DNA from: Pseudoalteromonas xiamenensis
Lineage (GTDB): Bacteria > Pseudomonadota > Gammaproteobacteria > Enterobacterales > Alteromonadaceae
DNA: 64,000 bases
Strand: one strand, 5' to 3'
NCBI RefSeq assembly: GCF_042431545.1
Contig: NZ_JBHLYX010000016.1
The translations under genes were made by a program, and so were the position numbers. Below, piece by piece: positions 1 to 8,744 of the stretch. Under the pieces are notes generated by a model. That model was given only the letters and a program-made list of their open reading frames with translations. It was not told the DNA's origin and made no database searches. The first letter of the stretch is position 1. Each line of letters begins with the position of its first letter.

Positions 1-500
1 AGAATGTTTGATTCAAGTTCAGACAATCTATTATTTGATTTGAATAGATTCAATGCACCATGTTCAGCTTTGAGTACTGACACTGTGTACTGATGCTTGT
101 AGAGTGTAATCGTTTCATTGTTTCGCCCCGTCAGCACAACGATTATTGCCCTGATATCATCAAAATTCCCGTTCCCGACTTGGTACTTATCCGGCGCATT
201 AACTCTTAGTTGTAATGCTTGATCTAATAGGTTGAATTCAAGCGGCTTGTCGTCAAAGTCAAATTTATAAAGAGCGTTTTTTCTTTCGTCAGCGTCCGAT
301 AATAGGGGCATCGACAATGATTCATTTTCAACGATCCCAGTCTTTAATTTTGATACCATGCTCGTTTTTAAGCGGACCAGTGCAGTATTATCAACATCCG
401 AATCTCTAATGTTTGCTTCGTCATCAACAAAGAACATTTTGATACCAACGCAATCATCAACAATTGCACTCACCTTGTTTTTGAACTGTTCAACTGTCAT
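1..500 (-). CDS. kwaB: KwaB-like Kiwa defence protein (partial, C-terminus outside window)
   Basis: About 166 N-terminal residues are visible, read leftward from an ATG at 500; the gene runs off the window. The start overlaps the stop of the upstream membrane gene in an ATGA arrangement, so the two are probably translationally coupled. Kiwa is a two-gene anti-phage system: a small membrane protein (KwaA) followed by a cytosolic DUF4868 protein (KwaB) of about 315 residues. The visible part is soluble and acidic, with no signal peptide or membrane segment, and its size and position fit KwaB. The call rests mainly on the pairing with a KwaA-like protein and on general resemblance, not on a catalytic motif. 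Confidence 0.68.
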   Translation of the reverse strand, partial: MTVEQFKNKVSAIVDDCVGIKMFFVDDEANIRDSDVDNTALVRLKTSMVSKLKTGIVENESLSMPLLSDADERKNALYKFDFDDKPLEFNLLDQALQLRVNAPDKYQVGNGNFDDIRAIIVVLTGRNNETITLYKHQYTVSVLKAEHGALNLFKSNNRLSELESNI

Positions 501-1093
501 TCGACCTTCCTTGCAAAACAAACACTATTGGATAAGAATTTGAAATTTACTTGGTCACCTTCACTCAATTCACTCGTTGAAATAATGACCATATTTTTAT
601 ACTGAGTACCTCTACAACTCACCTCAGTTTTAAATAGCTTGTAACCCAGTAAAGCCAGTGTTGGATTAGCATAATATTTATCGGTTTTGATGAAAATTAA
701 TCCAATAACTGCCAATAGTAAGAAGTAAGCAATCGTCTTTCTCGGCTCATCAAAAGTAAAACCAATAAATGGCAGGATATAAGTTGCTAAAAACACCAAG
801 TGCTCATAGCTCTCACTGCTGGACTTCTGGATCTTCATGACATCAAGAGAGCCACCTTTCACTTCATTTTCAAACCGCAAATAGAAATATACACCTGCAA
901 CCAACCCCAGAAGCGACAAGATGCTAGAAAAGTTTTTCTTTGCAATGTCTGCAAATGCACTGAAGCCAACAAATTCGCAACTATCTCCAAAACAATACGG
1001 CACATCTACCGTCAAGAATATAATAAAAACAAATAAAATCAGTAGTGAAAGTATGTACAACCCGATTTTATCCAAGGTATTTGAAAGATCCAT
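497..1093 (-). CDS. kwaA: KwaA-like membrane protein of the Kiwa defence system
   Basis: A protein of about 198 residues with four likely membrane segments: a very hydrophobic N-terminal helix (KIGLYILSLLILFVFIIFL), one near residue 60 and two between 100 and 145. Between the first two lies a short loop with paired cysteines (PYCFGDSCEFVGF), a pattern I associate with KwaA. The C-terminal 50 residues are soluble. In Kiwa, KwaA senses infection at the membrane and works with KwaB. The ATG at 1093, preceded by a G-rich stretch, is preferred over a GTG 18 bases upstream. It lies 84 bp downstream of the dprA-like gene, in an AT-rich gap that could hold its own promoter, and overlaps kwaB by 4 bp. 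Confidence 0.72.
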   Translation of the reverse strand: MDLSNTLDKIGLYILSLLILFVFIIFLTVDVPYCFGDSCEFVGFSAFADIAKKNFSSILSLLGLVAGVYFYLRFENEVKGGSLDVMKIQKSSSESYEHLVFLATYILPFIGFTFDEPRKTIAYFLLLAVIGLIFIKTDKYYANPTLALLGYKLFKTEVSCRGTQYKNMVIISTSELSEGDQVNFKFLSNSVCFARKVE

Positions 1094-1177
1094 CCCAACC
1101 GCCCTACTCACTGTTTATATATACAGTATACATATTTCTAAACTATCTTTCATACAAATACTTCTGAAACAACTTAA

Positions 1178-2179
1178 TTAATCAAATAATTTTAAGTTGT
1201 TTGCTTGGTTATTTACTGTATTAATTCCATTAGATGAGGCTAACTTTTTGGTAAGCCAAAAATCTTTATTTGACTCCAAATCAAGCGGAACAGCACCGTT
1301 ATTAAGAAGCATAATATTGCCACTAGCGTCTGATTGATGTTTAACAAACAACGGAACCCATTGATTCTCTTTATTCTCTATAGCACCAGCCCAAGTACCA
1401 CCTTTGCCTTCATCAGCACGTACTACTAATGCTGCATTTGCAGCGGTATAGATGTATTTGTTACGTGCCATGGCATTACCAACACTAAAGCCAGCTTCGG
1501 GATAAAAACTTGAAATTAAAACCAACTGTTGATTTTGTAAGTGTTTACGCCATTTACTTGCTGTAGCCGCCTTTAGCAGGCTATCTGCCATTACACCAAT
1601 CGCAGAGCCTCCTGCGTTAAGCGAGGCTAACATGGCTGTTTCATCAACACCTCGTGCTGCACCCGATACAATGTTAATGTTCTCTTTAGCTGCCTGTATT
1701 GCAATATTTTGGGTAAACTCCTCATCAATATTATCGATACCACGAGACCCGATAACTGCTAAGCCACCTTTTTGCAGTAATGCTTTGTTACCCACACCAA
1801 AAAATACTGGAGGTGAAATATGACGTAGTTGCTTTTTAAGTAGCTGTGGATATTCACTGTCTTGTCTGGTAATGAGCCAAATACCTGCACGTTGCCATTT
1901 CTCAAGCGCTAATCCCATAGCGGCTTTACGAGCTAAAATCTCATTTAGACGATCAGCCGTAATTTTGCCTTTCGGATCTTTCCACTTGGAAAGGATCTCA
2001 TCAAACTGATGAAACAACGAACTAGGCGTAAAATTAAATTCATGCAGCCAACGAGCAAAACGTCCATATTCTATGGCTGTTAGTGGTCGAGCCTCGCCTT
2101 TTTTAGGTTTACTAAAAAATGTTGATAGAAGCAGAACCGCTTGTGTATTTTCATTATATTGGCTGTTTTGAGTATTCAA
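1178..2179 (-). CDS. DprA/Smf-family nucleotide-binding protein, probable defence component
   Basis: 333 residues. The central region is a DprA-type Rossmann fold: AVIGSRG near residue 140, then IVSGAARGVDETA, a GVMADSL segment, and ARNKYIYTAA, corresponding to the R-N-R-I region of DprA. DprA proper loads RecA onto incoming single strands during transformation. This one starts with about 100 residues unlike the usual SAM/HTH domain and lies 11 bp downstream of a helicase with a ComF-like phosphoribosyltransferase domain. DprA-like proteins paired with phosphoribosyltransferase proteins are known from defence systems such as ShosTA, where the DprA-like partner is the antitoxin. The start is a TTG with AAAGAG upstream. 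A defence role is inferred from context. Confidence 0.75.
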   Translation of the reverse strand: MNTQNSQYNENTQAVLLLSTFFSKPKKGEARPLTAIEYGRFARWLHEFNFTPSSLFHQFDEILSKWKDPKGKITADRLNEILARKAAMGLALEKWQRAGIWLITRQDSEYPQLLKKQLRHISPPVFFGVGNKALLQKGGLAVIGSRGIDNIDEEFTQNIAIQAAKENINIVSGAARGVDETAMLASLNAGGSAIGVMADSLLKAATASKWRKHLQNQQLVLISSFYPEAGFSVGNAMARNKYIYTAANAALVVRADEGKGGTWAGAIENKENQWVPLFVKHQSDASGNIMLLNNGAVPLDLESNKDFWLTKKLASSNGINTVNNQANNLKLFD

Positions 2180-2190
2180 TTTATCGCTCT

Positions 2191-4311
2191 TTAATTTGAT
2201 TTCGTTGACATAACAGCCATTGGAAATACTGGGCCACTATTTTGACGTCTTAACAATGCTGCTATTACAGCAAAAGTCCATCCTGAATCTGACGCATCGT
2301 CAATCAGTAATACAGGCTCGCCGACACGTACATTTTGAACTGCGAAAGCCCCATCAAGGTTTTTACATCTAAAATCACTGTTTTCCATGCGCTTTTGGGG
2401 CTCAGTATGATTCACTTTCAGAACAGCTTCTACGCATTCTAAACCTAATTGATGAGCAACTAATTCAGCAAAGTCTTTAACCAAGTTTGGATAATTTTGA
2501 GAAGGCACATAGGTAACCCAAGTTGGCATTGGGTCTGGCTTCCAACGATTATAAATCATTGCCACACAGGCTTCCGCTAATCTTGGTTCAAAAGCATGTT
2601 TACGCTTTCCATCTGCTGCAATTTCTCCCCATCCAGCTTCTCCCCAATGACACAATGCAGCCCCTGGTTCGTGTTCTAAAATCCCTAATCGATATGGAAA
2701 ATCATATTCACGAAATCTACTAGCTGCTTGTGCGTGTCCATTACCTACTTGTTTTTTAGGTGGAATATCAATCATAGTATTTCCCAAAAAATCTACCGCT
2801 CGTTGCCCTAGATGCTCTGGGTATTTCTCTTCAAACGCATTATTAGGATCACAATTAGCACATTTTCCACATGGAGCTGCTAGTTCATCGTCAAGTGCTG
2901 AAGCTAATACTTGCATTAAACACTGCTTACTTTGGAGGTAGGCTTGAATCTCTTGCCACTCCCCTGTTTTTCTCTCAGATAAACGTTGGATCATTTCTGT
3001 AGGTAATGAGTAAGCATTAATTGTCCGTTTATAGAAAGGCCCTTCTTTAACAATCGGCGTTGGGTATTCAGCTTGCAAAAATCTAAGCGCAGCTTCTATT
3101 TTCATTGGAGCATAATTAAGCTGAGCTTCTAAGTCGGCTTTCTTCAGGCCATCACAGCTGTCTTCTTCTAAAAGCGCTAGTAAATCACGTACTAACTCCC
3201 CTTTAGGAAATGCTTCACGAATAAAGTGACTTTGAATTTCATGATCTTCATCACCTGACAGCAGTACACCATAAGCATCATCAATACTACGACCAGCACG
3301 ACCAACTTGTTGATAATAACTAACTACTGAACCTGCACTTTGATAATGAAAAACAAAAGCTAAATCACCTTTATCAAAGCCCATTCCTAACGCTGATGTA
3401 CTAACGAGTACTTTAATTTCATTATTGAGTAGTTGTTGTTCTAGTTGCTCTCTTTTTATTACACTATCTTCTTTGCTTAAGTTAGGAATAGAGCCTGCAT
3501 AACCTTCAGCCGCAATACCACAACTTCGAAGCCAGTCGGCAACTAAGAAAGCGTCACTGATGGTAGTTGCATAAACAATACCTGTACCTTGAATCTGTGG
3601 AATGGTATGAGCGAGCCAAGCTAACCGCTTTGAACGTTTATCTAGATAAATATTTTGCAGATGTATCGATTCTCTTGTTAATTGACCTCGTAACAAATAT
3701 ATTTGCTGACCTTCGACTCTTAGTTGCTCTACAACATCTTCAACAACACGACTAGTTGCCGTTGCTGTAGTTGCTAATACAGGTGTATCAGCAATGTTTC
3801 TGAGCACACGTGAAATACGGCGATAATCGGGTCTAAAGTCATGTCCCCAATCAGAAATACAATGTGCTTCATCAATAACAAACAAACCCGGATTAGAAGG
3901 TATTATTACATTGCTAACAAAATCATCGTTAGCTAATTGTTCAGGTGCAATAATTAATGCGTCTAAATTACCTTCTAACAATTGAGTTTTATTAAGATCA
4001 TTTTGTTCTAGAGATTGAGATGAGTTAACGGTGCCGAGTGCTACACCATATTTAGCAGCTGATTCAATTTGGTTACGCATTAAGGCCAGTAAAGGGGAAA
4101 TAATAATTGTCGGGCCATGACCTTGATCACGCATCATCTTAGTTGAGATAAAGTAAACTGAACTTTTCCCCCAACCTGTACGCTGCACACATATCAATCG
4201 ACAGCGTTGATTGACTATTGCATCAACAGACTCCCACTGGTGTTCATGAAAATTAGTTGTTGGACTGCCAACACCTTGCCTTAATAATTCCAGCGCTCTT
4301 TGCTGACTCAT
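2191..4311 (-). CDS. RecQ-type DNA helicase fused to a ComF-like phosphoribosyltransferase domain
   Basis: 706 residues. The RecQ core has a Walker A variant RTGWGKS at residues 44-50, DEAH at 147-150 followed by CISDWGHDFRP, and helicase motif VI QQVGRAGR. A zinc-type cluster CGKCANC lies near 475. The last 140 residues are not RecQ: they read like a ComF phosphoribosyltransferase, with a VLLIDDASDSGWT PRPP-loop motif near 667-679 and an upstream stretch of the T-x-x-Q-K-R-M / R-C-K-N-L-x-G-A-F type. The HRDC domain of classical RecQ is absent. The start ATG has an AAGGA Shine-Dalgarno. With the dprA-like gene 11 bp downstream it forms an operon pairing a helicase and two competence-type domains, probably for defence. 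Confidence 0.82.
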   Translation of the reverse strand: MSQQRALELLRQGVGSPTTNFHEHQWESVDAIVNQRCRLICVQRTGWGKSSVYFISTKMMRDQGHGPTIIISPLLALMRNQIESAAKYGVALGTVNSSQSLEQNDLNKTQLLEGNLDALIIAPEQLANDDFVSNVIIPSNPGLFVIDEAHCISDWGHDFRPDYRRISRVLRNIADTPVLATTATATSRVVEDVVEQLRVEGQQIYLLRGQLTRESIHLQNIYLDKRSKRLAWLAHTIPQIQGTGIVYATTISDAFLVADWLRSCGIAAEGYAGSIPNLSKEDSVIKREQLEQQLLNNEIKVLVSTSALGMGFDKGDLAFVFHYQSAGSVVSYYQQVGRAGRSIDDAYGVLLSGDEDHEIQSHFIREAFPKGELVRDLLALLEEDSCDGLKKADLEAQLNYAPMKIEAALRFLQAEYPTPIVKEGPFYKRTINAYSLPTEMIQRLSERKTGEWQEIQAYLQSKQCLMQVLASALDDELAAPCGKCANCDPNNAFEEKYPEHLGQRAVDFLGNTMIDIPPKKQVGNGHAQAASRFREYDFPYRLGILEHEPGAALCHWGEAGWGEIAADGKRKHAFEPRLAEACVAMIYNRWKPDPMPTWVTYVPSQNYPNLVKDFAELVAHQLGLECVEAVLKVNHTEPQKRMENSDFRCKNLDGAFAVQNVRVGEPVLLIDDASDSGWTFAVIAALLRRQNSGPVFPMAVMSTKSN

Positions 4312-4486
4312 GATAAATCCTTCTTCAAATTATTAGACCTGTAGCCAAAGATAGGCTTTAAATCACTTTTATAGTACACAAAATGGATATCTAATTGTTT
4401 AGTATTTCCAAATGTAGGTTATTGTAAACCTACTTCAATTTAAGAGCCTCACGACAACTTTAATGTCACTCCTGATAGGCACCTAG

Positions 4487-4684
4487 TTACACACGCTCAA
4501 ATAAGTCCTTTATATCGCAATCGAACAGTTCGCATAGTTTGTCTACTGCATCGAGATCGACTCTTTGGGCCGTTTCTTTATACAACAACGTGACTGTGGC
4601 TCTACTCAAACCAGTTTTTCTGGCCACATCTGCAATACGCATTTTGTGTTCGCCCATCATTCGAGCGAGGTGGCAGCGGATCAT
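4487..4684 (-). CDS. Small Cro/C1-type HTH regulator
   Basis: 65 residues, essentially one helix-turn-helix domain of the XRE (Cro/C1) family: MRIADVARKTGLSRATVTLLY spans the two DNA-binding helices and DAVDKLCELFDCDIKDLF closes the five-helix bundle. Proteins of this size (HTH_26 type) act as local repressors. It lies at the head of the minus-strand defence cluster, 175 bp upstream of the recQ-like gene, and diverges from tnsA. A perfect 12-bp inverted repeat 58 bp before its start is a possible operator. It may control the defence genes, the transposition operon, or both; the sequence does not say which. Confidence 0.8.
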   Translation of the reverse strand: MIRCHLARMMGEHKMRIADVARKTGLSRATVTLLYKETAQRVDLDAVDKLCELFDCDIKDLFERV

Positions 4685-4741
4685 AATTCAGTCTCAATAA
4701 TTGCCTAAAACCTAGGCTATCACAATATTACAGTTTGGGGA

Positions 4742-4770
4742 TAAAAATGTGAGCTTATCTCACATTTTTA
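4742..4770. repeat. Perfect 12-bp inverted repeat upstream of the XRE gene
   Basis: TAAAAATGTGAG and CTCACATTTTTA are separated by CTTAT. The symmetry suits a two-way terminator (A/T runs on both sides of a weak stem) or an operator for the adjacent Cro/C1 protein. Confidence 0.6.
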
Positions 4771-5116
4771 AACTAAAGATGCTGTGCCTTTCTGATCACT
4801 TTTACTCTAAACAGAAACAAAATACCGACCAAAATCGAAATTTTATGAAATTTTTTAAAAAAATTTTAAATGTTATAGAAATTCATACCTTTTCAGACGG
4901 TTAGTATATAAAAACAGCCAAATAGGCGATTTTGCGACTAAAAATAGCGTTTTTTGAAAAATGATGAAATTACAAAGAATTAGTGATTTTGGAGGGTACA
5001 TAATATATCAATAATTAAAATAAATGTCAATATTATCAACAGCTTGCAATGTTGACTCATGCCGAGTTTGAAACTAGCATTCGCTTATATATCACTCAGT
5101 TCGGTCAGTTTTTATT
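4771..5116. other. AT-rich non-coding leader before tnsA
   Basis: About 350 bp without a credible gene. It should hold the tnsA promoter and, by analogy with Tn7-like elements, may carry one transposon end with TnsB sites. Two loosely similar segments starting at 4823 (CCGACCAAAATCGAAATTTT) and near 4934 (GCGACTAAAAATAGCGTTTT) are candidates, but I could not match them to inverted copies elsewhere, so no end is assigned. Confidence 0.35.
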
Positions 5117-5737
5117 TTGGCAAGAAGAAAGCAAGCAAGACAAAAGTTTTACGGTAGTACCAGAGTCATTTTTGATAAGAATTTAAATTTAGTTAATCAA
5201 CCCGATTCTAAGCTAGAAGCTGACTATTATGTGTTGCAACGTATACTAGGGGCTGAGTTTATACAGAGCCAACCTAGAGAATTACCTCACTTTCTTGACG
5301 GTAAGTTGGTTAATTACACCCCTGATTTTGAAGTAATCATCAAAGGTGTCAGATATATCATTGAAATAAAATACTTTAAAGACACGTTAAATCAGGACTT
5401 TAAAGATAAAGTTGCTTTTCTCATTAATGAGTATTTGAAACAAGGCGCAATTTTTAAAGTCGTTACTGAGCTTGATGTTTACGACGGTGAAAATGTTAAT
5501 AACGCTTATCTGCTACTTCCTTCTTTAAGCCACCCATCCCCTGTCTCTAGTTTCAAAAGCTTAGTAAATGGGCTGGAATCCCGTGCTTACAGTATGAGCG
5601 AAATGAAGTCTATCGCGATCGAGCGCGGTATAAAGCCAATCATTATTCGCCGTGCAATTGCTCACGGTTTATTTTCTGTGGATTTAACACTTCGATATTC
5701 CCAATGGATGCTCACAATCAATAAGGTTACTCATTAA
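5117..5737 (+). CDS. tnsA: TnsA-like transposon endonuclease
   Basis: 206 residues with the restriction-type nuclease fold of TnsA: an acidic residue in SKLEADYYVL near 33, YTPDF giving the aspartate near 69, and IIEIKY supplying the E-x-K pair near 83-85. A helical C-terminal part (residues 130-206) matches the winged-helix domain that contacts TnsC. TnsA cuts the 5' ends of the element while TnsB cuts the 3' ends, giving cut-and-paste transposition. The start is a TTG with no clear Shine-Dalgarno, so the exact N-terminus is uncertain. The stop overlaps the tnsB start by one base (TAATG), as expected for a coupled operon. Confidence 0.88.
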   Translation: MARRKQARQKFYGSTRVIFDKNLNLVNQPDSKLEADYYVLQRILGAEFIQSQPRELPHFLDGKLVNYTPDFEVIIKGVRYIIEIKYFKDTLNQDFKDKVAFLINEYLKQGAIFKVVTELDVYDGENVNNAYLLLPSLSHPSPVSSFKSLVNGLESRAYSMSEMKSIAIERGIKPIIIRRAIAHGLFSVDLTLRYSQWMLTINKVTH

Positions 5738-7719
5738 TGTCTAAGCGAAATTCTATATATTCAGATAATATTTCGGTTCGATACAGAGGGCTTGATGCTC
5801 GTTTGTTGCAGCTGGGAAATGGAGAAGCTGCGATCCAGTTCACACGAGATGGCCCTCAAACAATCATTTTGACGCATGATGATCTTAAATCTGAAATGCA
5901 GTATGGACATTTATTATTTCCGAGTGAAAAAGTTAAAACCCCAGGGAGTGTTAAACTAACGCCATCTGCAATTCTAGAAAAGCACCGTATTGATACATAT
6001 GTGAGAATTAACAGAGAAATGGTAGGTCCCAACTCTGCAAAAGGTGTCGGTGGTTTACAGACTCGACGCAAAGCAATCGCTAAGGCTGCTGAGATTCTCA
6101 ATGATAAAAATCCAATCAGCCCCTCTACACTTGCAGAATTATGTAAAAATGAGAACGAACAAACGCTAGGTGCTGCTTATAAAATAATTACGAAGCCAGT
6201 ACGTGCAAGAAAGCCTACATTACCCGAGTGTGTCACATTGTGTGTGTTAAGCGTAATTGATGAAGAGATTTTATTAAAACTTCCAAAAAACCTGTCTATT
6301 ACGCACATTCTCAATGTTGTTAAAGAGAAAATTAAGAAACTCAACCAACCAGAGCTCAAAGCGCCAAGTCGGACATGGCTTAGTAAATTTCTAAAAAAAC
6401 TTGTGTGGGAGCTTCATCCTAAATCAGGATTAAAAGCTACTGAGTTTAAAAAGCTTCTAAGAAATGCCCATAGAAAATTTAAAACTGATTATCCACTACG
6501 GCGAGTAGAATCAGATGGTGTATTTTTGCAAGTCGGCATAGTTGATGATGATGGTAATTATCTTGGTGCTGTCACAGTCATTTTCATTATCGACGTCCAC
6601 ACACGGGGCATACTTGGCTATTCTGCAAGAGTTGGCAAAGGTGAAGATTCCTCATCTGTTATTCATGCTATTCGGCATGCCCTCTGTGAGAAAAAAGAAG
6701 GCACATTTTCGACGATTAATGGAAACACATGGCCATTTCACGGTGTTTTCTCACAGTGGGTAGCGGATGGTGGTTCTGCATTTATTAGCGTTCCTACAAT
6801 AAGTTATTTAACAATGACGTGCGGAACTGTGGTTGAAACAGTTCCAGTCGCAGCGGGTTGGTTAAAACCTTTCATTGAGCGATTCAATCTGACACTCCGT
6901 CTTAACTTCGCATCCCAACTACCTGGCTATGTAGGCCCAATGGATGATCAGAAGCAACTTGAATATTCGCTAAAAGAAAATGCAGTACTGACGTTCCCCG
7001 AATTTAAGCACTACTTAGAATGTTGGATTGTTGATGAATATCATCATACGCCCCACAGTGGTTTGGGAGGTAAAACGCCGTATGAAGCGTGGGAGTTCGA
7101 AATCGAAAATGAGTGGGAACCAGAGCGGCCATATCATGAGGAGAATGTTGAATTACCCTACGGTGAGCAAAGAGTTGCTAAAGTTTCAGGTGATGCATTT
7201 CATTTGGGTGTCACGATTAACTCGTTGCGATATAACGATGAAGATGGAAGGTTACAAGATATCGCCCGCCACTTACAAGGCTTGGGTCATCCTCCCAGAG
7301 TTAATTGTGAGTTTAGCAAGAACGATGTATCAAAGATTAGCGTATTAGACCCGCGTACCGACGAATATTTTATTGTTAGTTCAGTTGACTCTGATATTCG
7401 AGAGGGTACGACTTATGAAGAATTAAAAATAAAACAAAAAATTAAAAAATCGCTCATGTCACGCGACAAACCCATGGTACTTGCAAATGATAAAAATTTA
7501 GCAAATAAAAAATCCGAATTGGCCGCAAAAAATGAGGGTAAAAAGCGTCGACGTCAGCGTGACGCTATTCCTGAAGATTTGGCTGATGCGATTAATAAAC
7601 AATCTGAAAGTAATAGTTACACACCACCAAAATCGTTCTCATCTCAATCATTATCGGACCTTTCATCTCCGCTAGATGACATTGATGAAGATGATGACGG
7701 CATATTTGAGAGTGATTAA
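5737..7719 (+). CDS. tnsB: TnsB-like DDE transposase
   Basis: 660 residues, a Mu/Tn7-type integrase. N-terminal helical DNA-binding regions are followed by the catalytic core: aspartate in VESDG near residue 258, aspartate in VADGGSAF near 343, and glutamate in KPFIERFN near 380, the DDE triad. A beta-barrel-like domain follows (GVTINSLRYND), and the tail of about 90 residues is charged and disordered (KKRRRQRD, then an acidic end DDIDEDDDGIFESD); in Tn7 the TnsB tail contacts TnsC. Length is close to Tn7 TnsB (702). It is preceded by tnsA and followed after 3 bp by tnsC. Confidence 0.93.
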   Translation: MSKRNSIYSDNISVRYRGLDARLLQLGNGEAAIQFTRDGPQTIILTHDDLKSEMQYGHLLFPSEKVKTPGSVKLTPSAILEKHRIDTYVRINREMVGPNSAKGVGGLQTRRKAIAKAAEILNDKNPISPSTLAELCKNENEQTLGAAYKIITKPVRARKPTLPECVTLCVLSVIDEEILLKLPKNLSITHILNVVKEKIKKLNQPELKAPSRTWLSKFLKKLVWELHPKSGLKATEFKKLLRNAHRKFKTDYPLRRVESDGVFLQVGIVDDDGNYLGAVTVIFIIDVHTRGILGYSARVGKGEDSSSVIHAIRHALCEKKEGTFSTINGNTWPFHGVFSQWVADGGSAFISVPTISYLTMTCGTVVETVPVAAGWLKPFIERFNLTLRLNFASQLPGYVGPMDDQKQLEYSLKENAVLTFPEFKHYLECWIVDEYHHTPHSGLGGKTPYEAWEFEIENEWEPERPYHEENVELPYGEQRVAKVSGDAFHLGVTINSLRYNDEDGRLQDIARHLQGLGHPPRVNCEFSKNDVSKISVLDPRTDEYFIVSSVDSDIREGTTYEELKIKQKIKKSLMSRDKPMVLANDKNLANKKSELAAKNEGKKRRRQRDAIPEDLADAINKQSESNSYTPPKSFSSQSLSDLSSPLDDIDEDDDGIFESD

Positions 7720-7722
7720 ATA

Positions 7723-8742
7723 ATGAAGATAAGACGTCCTTTACCTATCGATATCAGTGGCGATTTGCCGAAACGATTAGGCAACAGCATTTCGGATGCG
7801 GTTCAAGAAATATACTACGGCACTATTATGCACTCTGATTTTAAGAAAGCACAAGAAGGCTTAAATGAATGCTTTGAAATGAGTGGCTTTGAAGGCATTG
7901 GCTGCAAATTGCTTGGCCCTCCAGGGACAGGTAAATCCCGGCTTATTCGTTATCTTGCAGCAGATATCTACAGCAGAGATGAGTTTCAACCTACAGACAC
8001 GCTTACCCCTTTACCGCTATTGGCTATTCGTGTACCGGGTAAACCAACAATTAAACGTATTGTTGAGAAGATACTTGAGTCAGCGGGTCATCTAGCCCCG
8101 AGTTCTCGAAGCGGTGAATCAGCAGAAATGCGGCTAAACCGTCTCATCCGTTATCAAGGAGTGCGCATGATTATCTTTGATGAAGTGCAACACCTTTTGC
8201 GTAAATTTGCACTGACAAGCACCAATGATGTGATGGCTTTCATCAAAACACTCATGGATGAGCATGCATTAGCGGTTTGCTTTGCGGGTATGCCCGAATC
8301 TGAAGCACTATTAGCGCCTTTCCCGGAACTCAACCAGCGCTTGAGTTATGCCGATACCCGCTTACATGATTTTCAATTTCTCTCGACTGGCCCTAGCAAT
8401 CTTGGGGATTTTAAAAAATATGTCGGTTCTTTTAACCAAGTGCTAGTGAAACACTCAATCAAATGTGAGCCCTTAACCTCTGACAATATGGTGTCTCGGC
8501 TGTGGCTGGCAAGCAAAGGCTCGCCCCGCCTGCTGACTAAACTTATCATTCGATTCGTTCGCTTTGCTGAGAAAAATAACGGGATTAATTTTACTCAGAT
8601 GCAGACTATCTATGGCTCTTGCGGCTTCAACGGTCACGTTGGACAATTTCAAGTGTTTAAAGCACCGATCCACAAAGTGAATGAGCGTGCTCATGCATAT
8701 CAAGCACAGTCCTATGACGCTAAGTATCCGAGCAATAAATAG
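7723..8742 (+). CDS. tnsC: TnsC-like AAA+ ATPase transposition regulator
   Basis: 339 residues. Walker A GPPGTGKSRL lies near residues 65-72 and Walker B MIIFDEVQHLL near 149-154; downstream, GSPRLLTKLI marks the sensor-2 region. TnsC polymerises on target DNA with ATP, links the target selector (TniQ/TnsD) to the TnsAB transposase, and enforces target immunity. It is shorter than Tn7 TnsC (555) and closer to the TnsC of I-F-type and other small Tn7-like elements. It sits 3 bp after tnsB and 2 bp before tniQ. Confidence 0.92.
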   Translation: MKIRRPLPIDISGDLPKRLGNSISDAVQEIYYGTIMHSDFKKAQEGLNECFEMSGFEGIGCKLLGPPGTGKSRLIRYLAADIYSRDEFQPTDTLTPLPLLAIRVPGKPTIKRIVEKILESAGHLAPSSRSGESAEMRLNRLIRYQGVRMIIFDEVQHLLRKFALTSTNDVMAFIKTLMDEHALAVCFAGMPESEALLAPFPELNQRLSYADTRLHDFQFLSTGPSNLGDFKKYVGSFNQVLVKHSIKCEPLTSDNMVSRLWLASKGSPRLLTKLIIRFVRFAEKNNGINFTQMQTIYGSCGFNGHVGQFQVFKAPIHKVNERAHAYQAQSYDAKYPSNK

Positions 8743-8744
8743 AT

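Noticed and set aside
4823..4960. Loosely similar segments before tnsA as TnsB sites of the left end
   Set aside because: They have the same orientation as the candidate right-hand repeats, whereas the two ends of an element should be inverted; no terminal TGT and no target duplication could be set.
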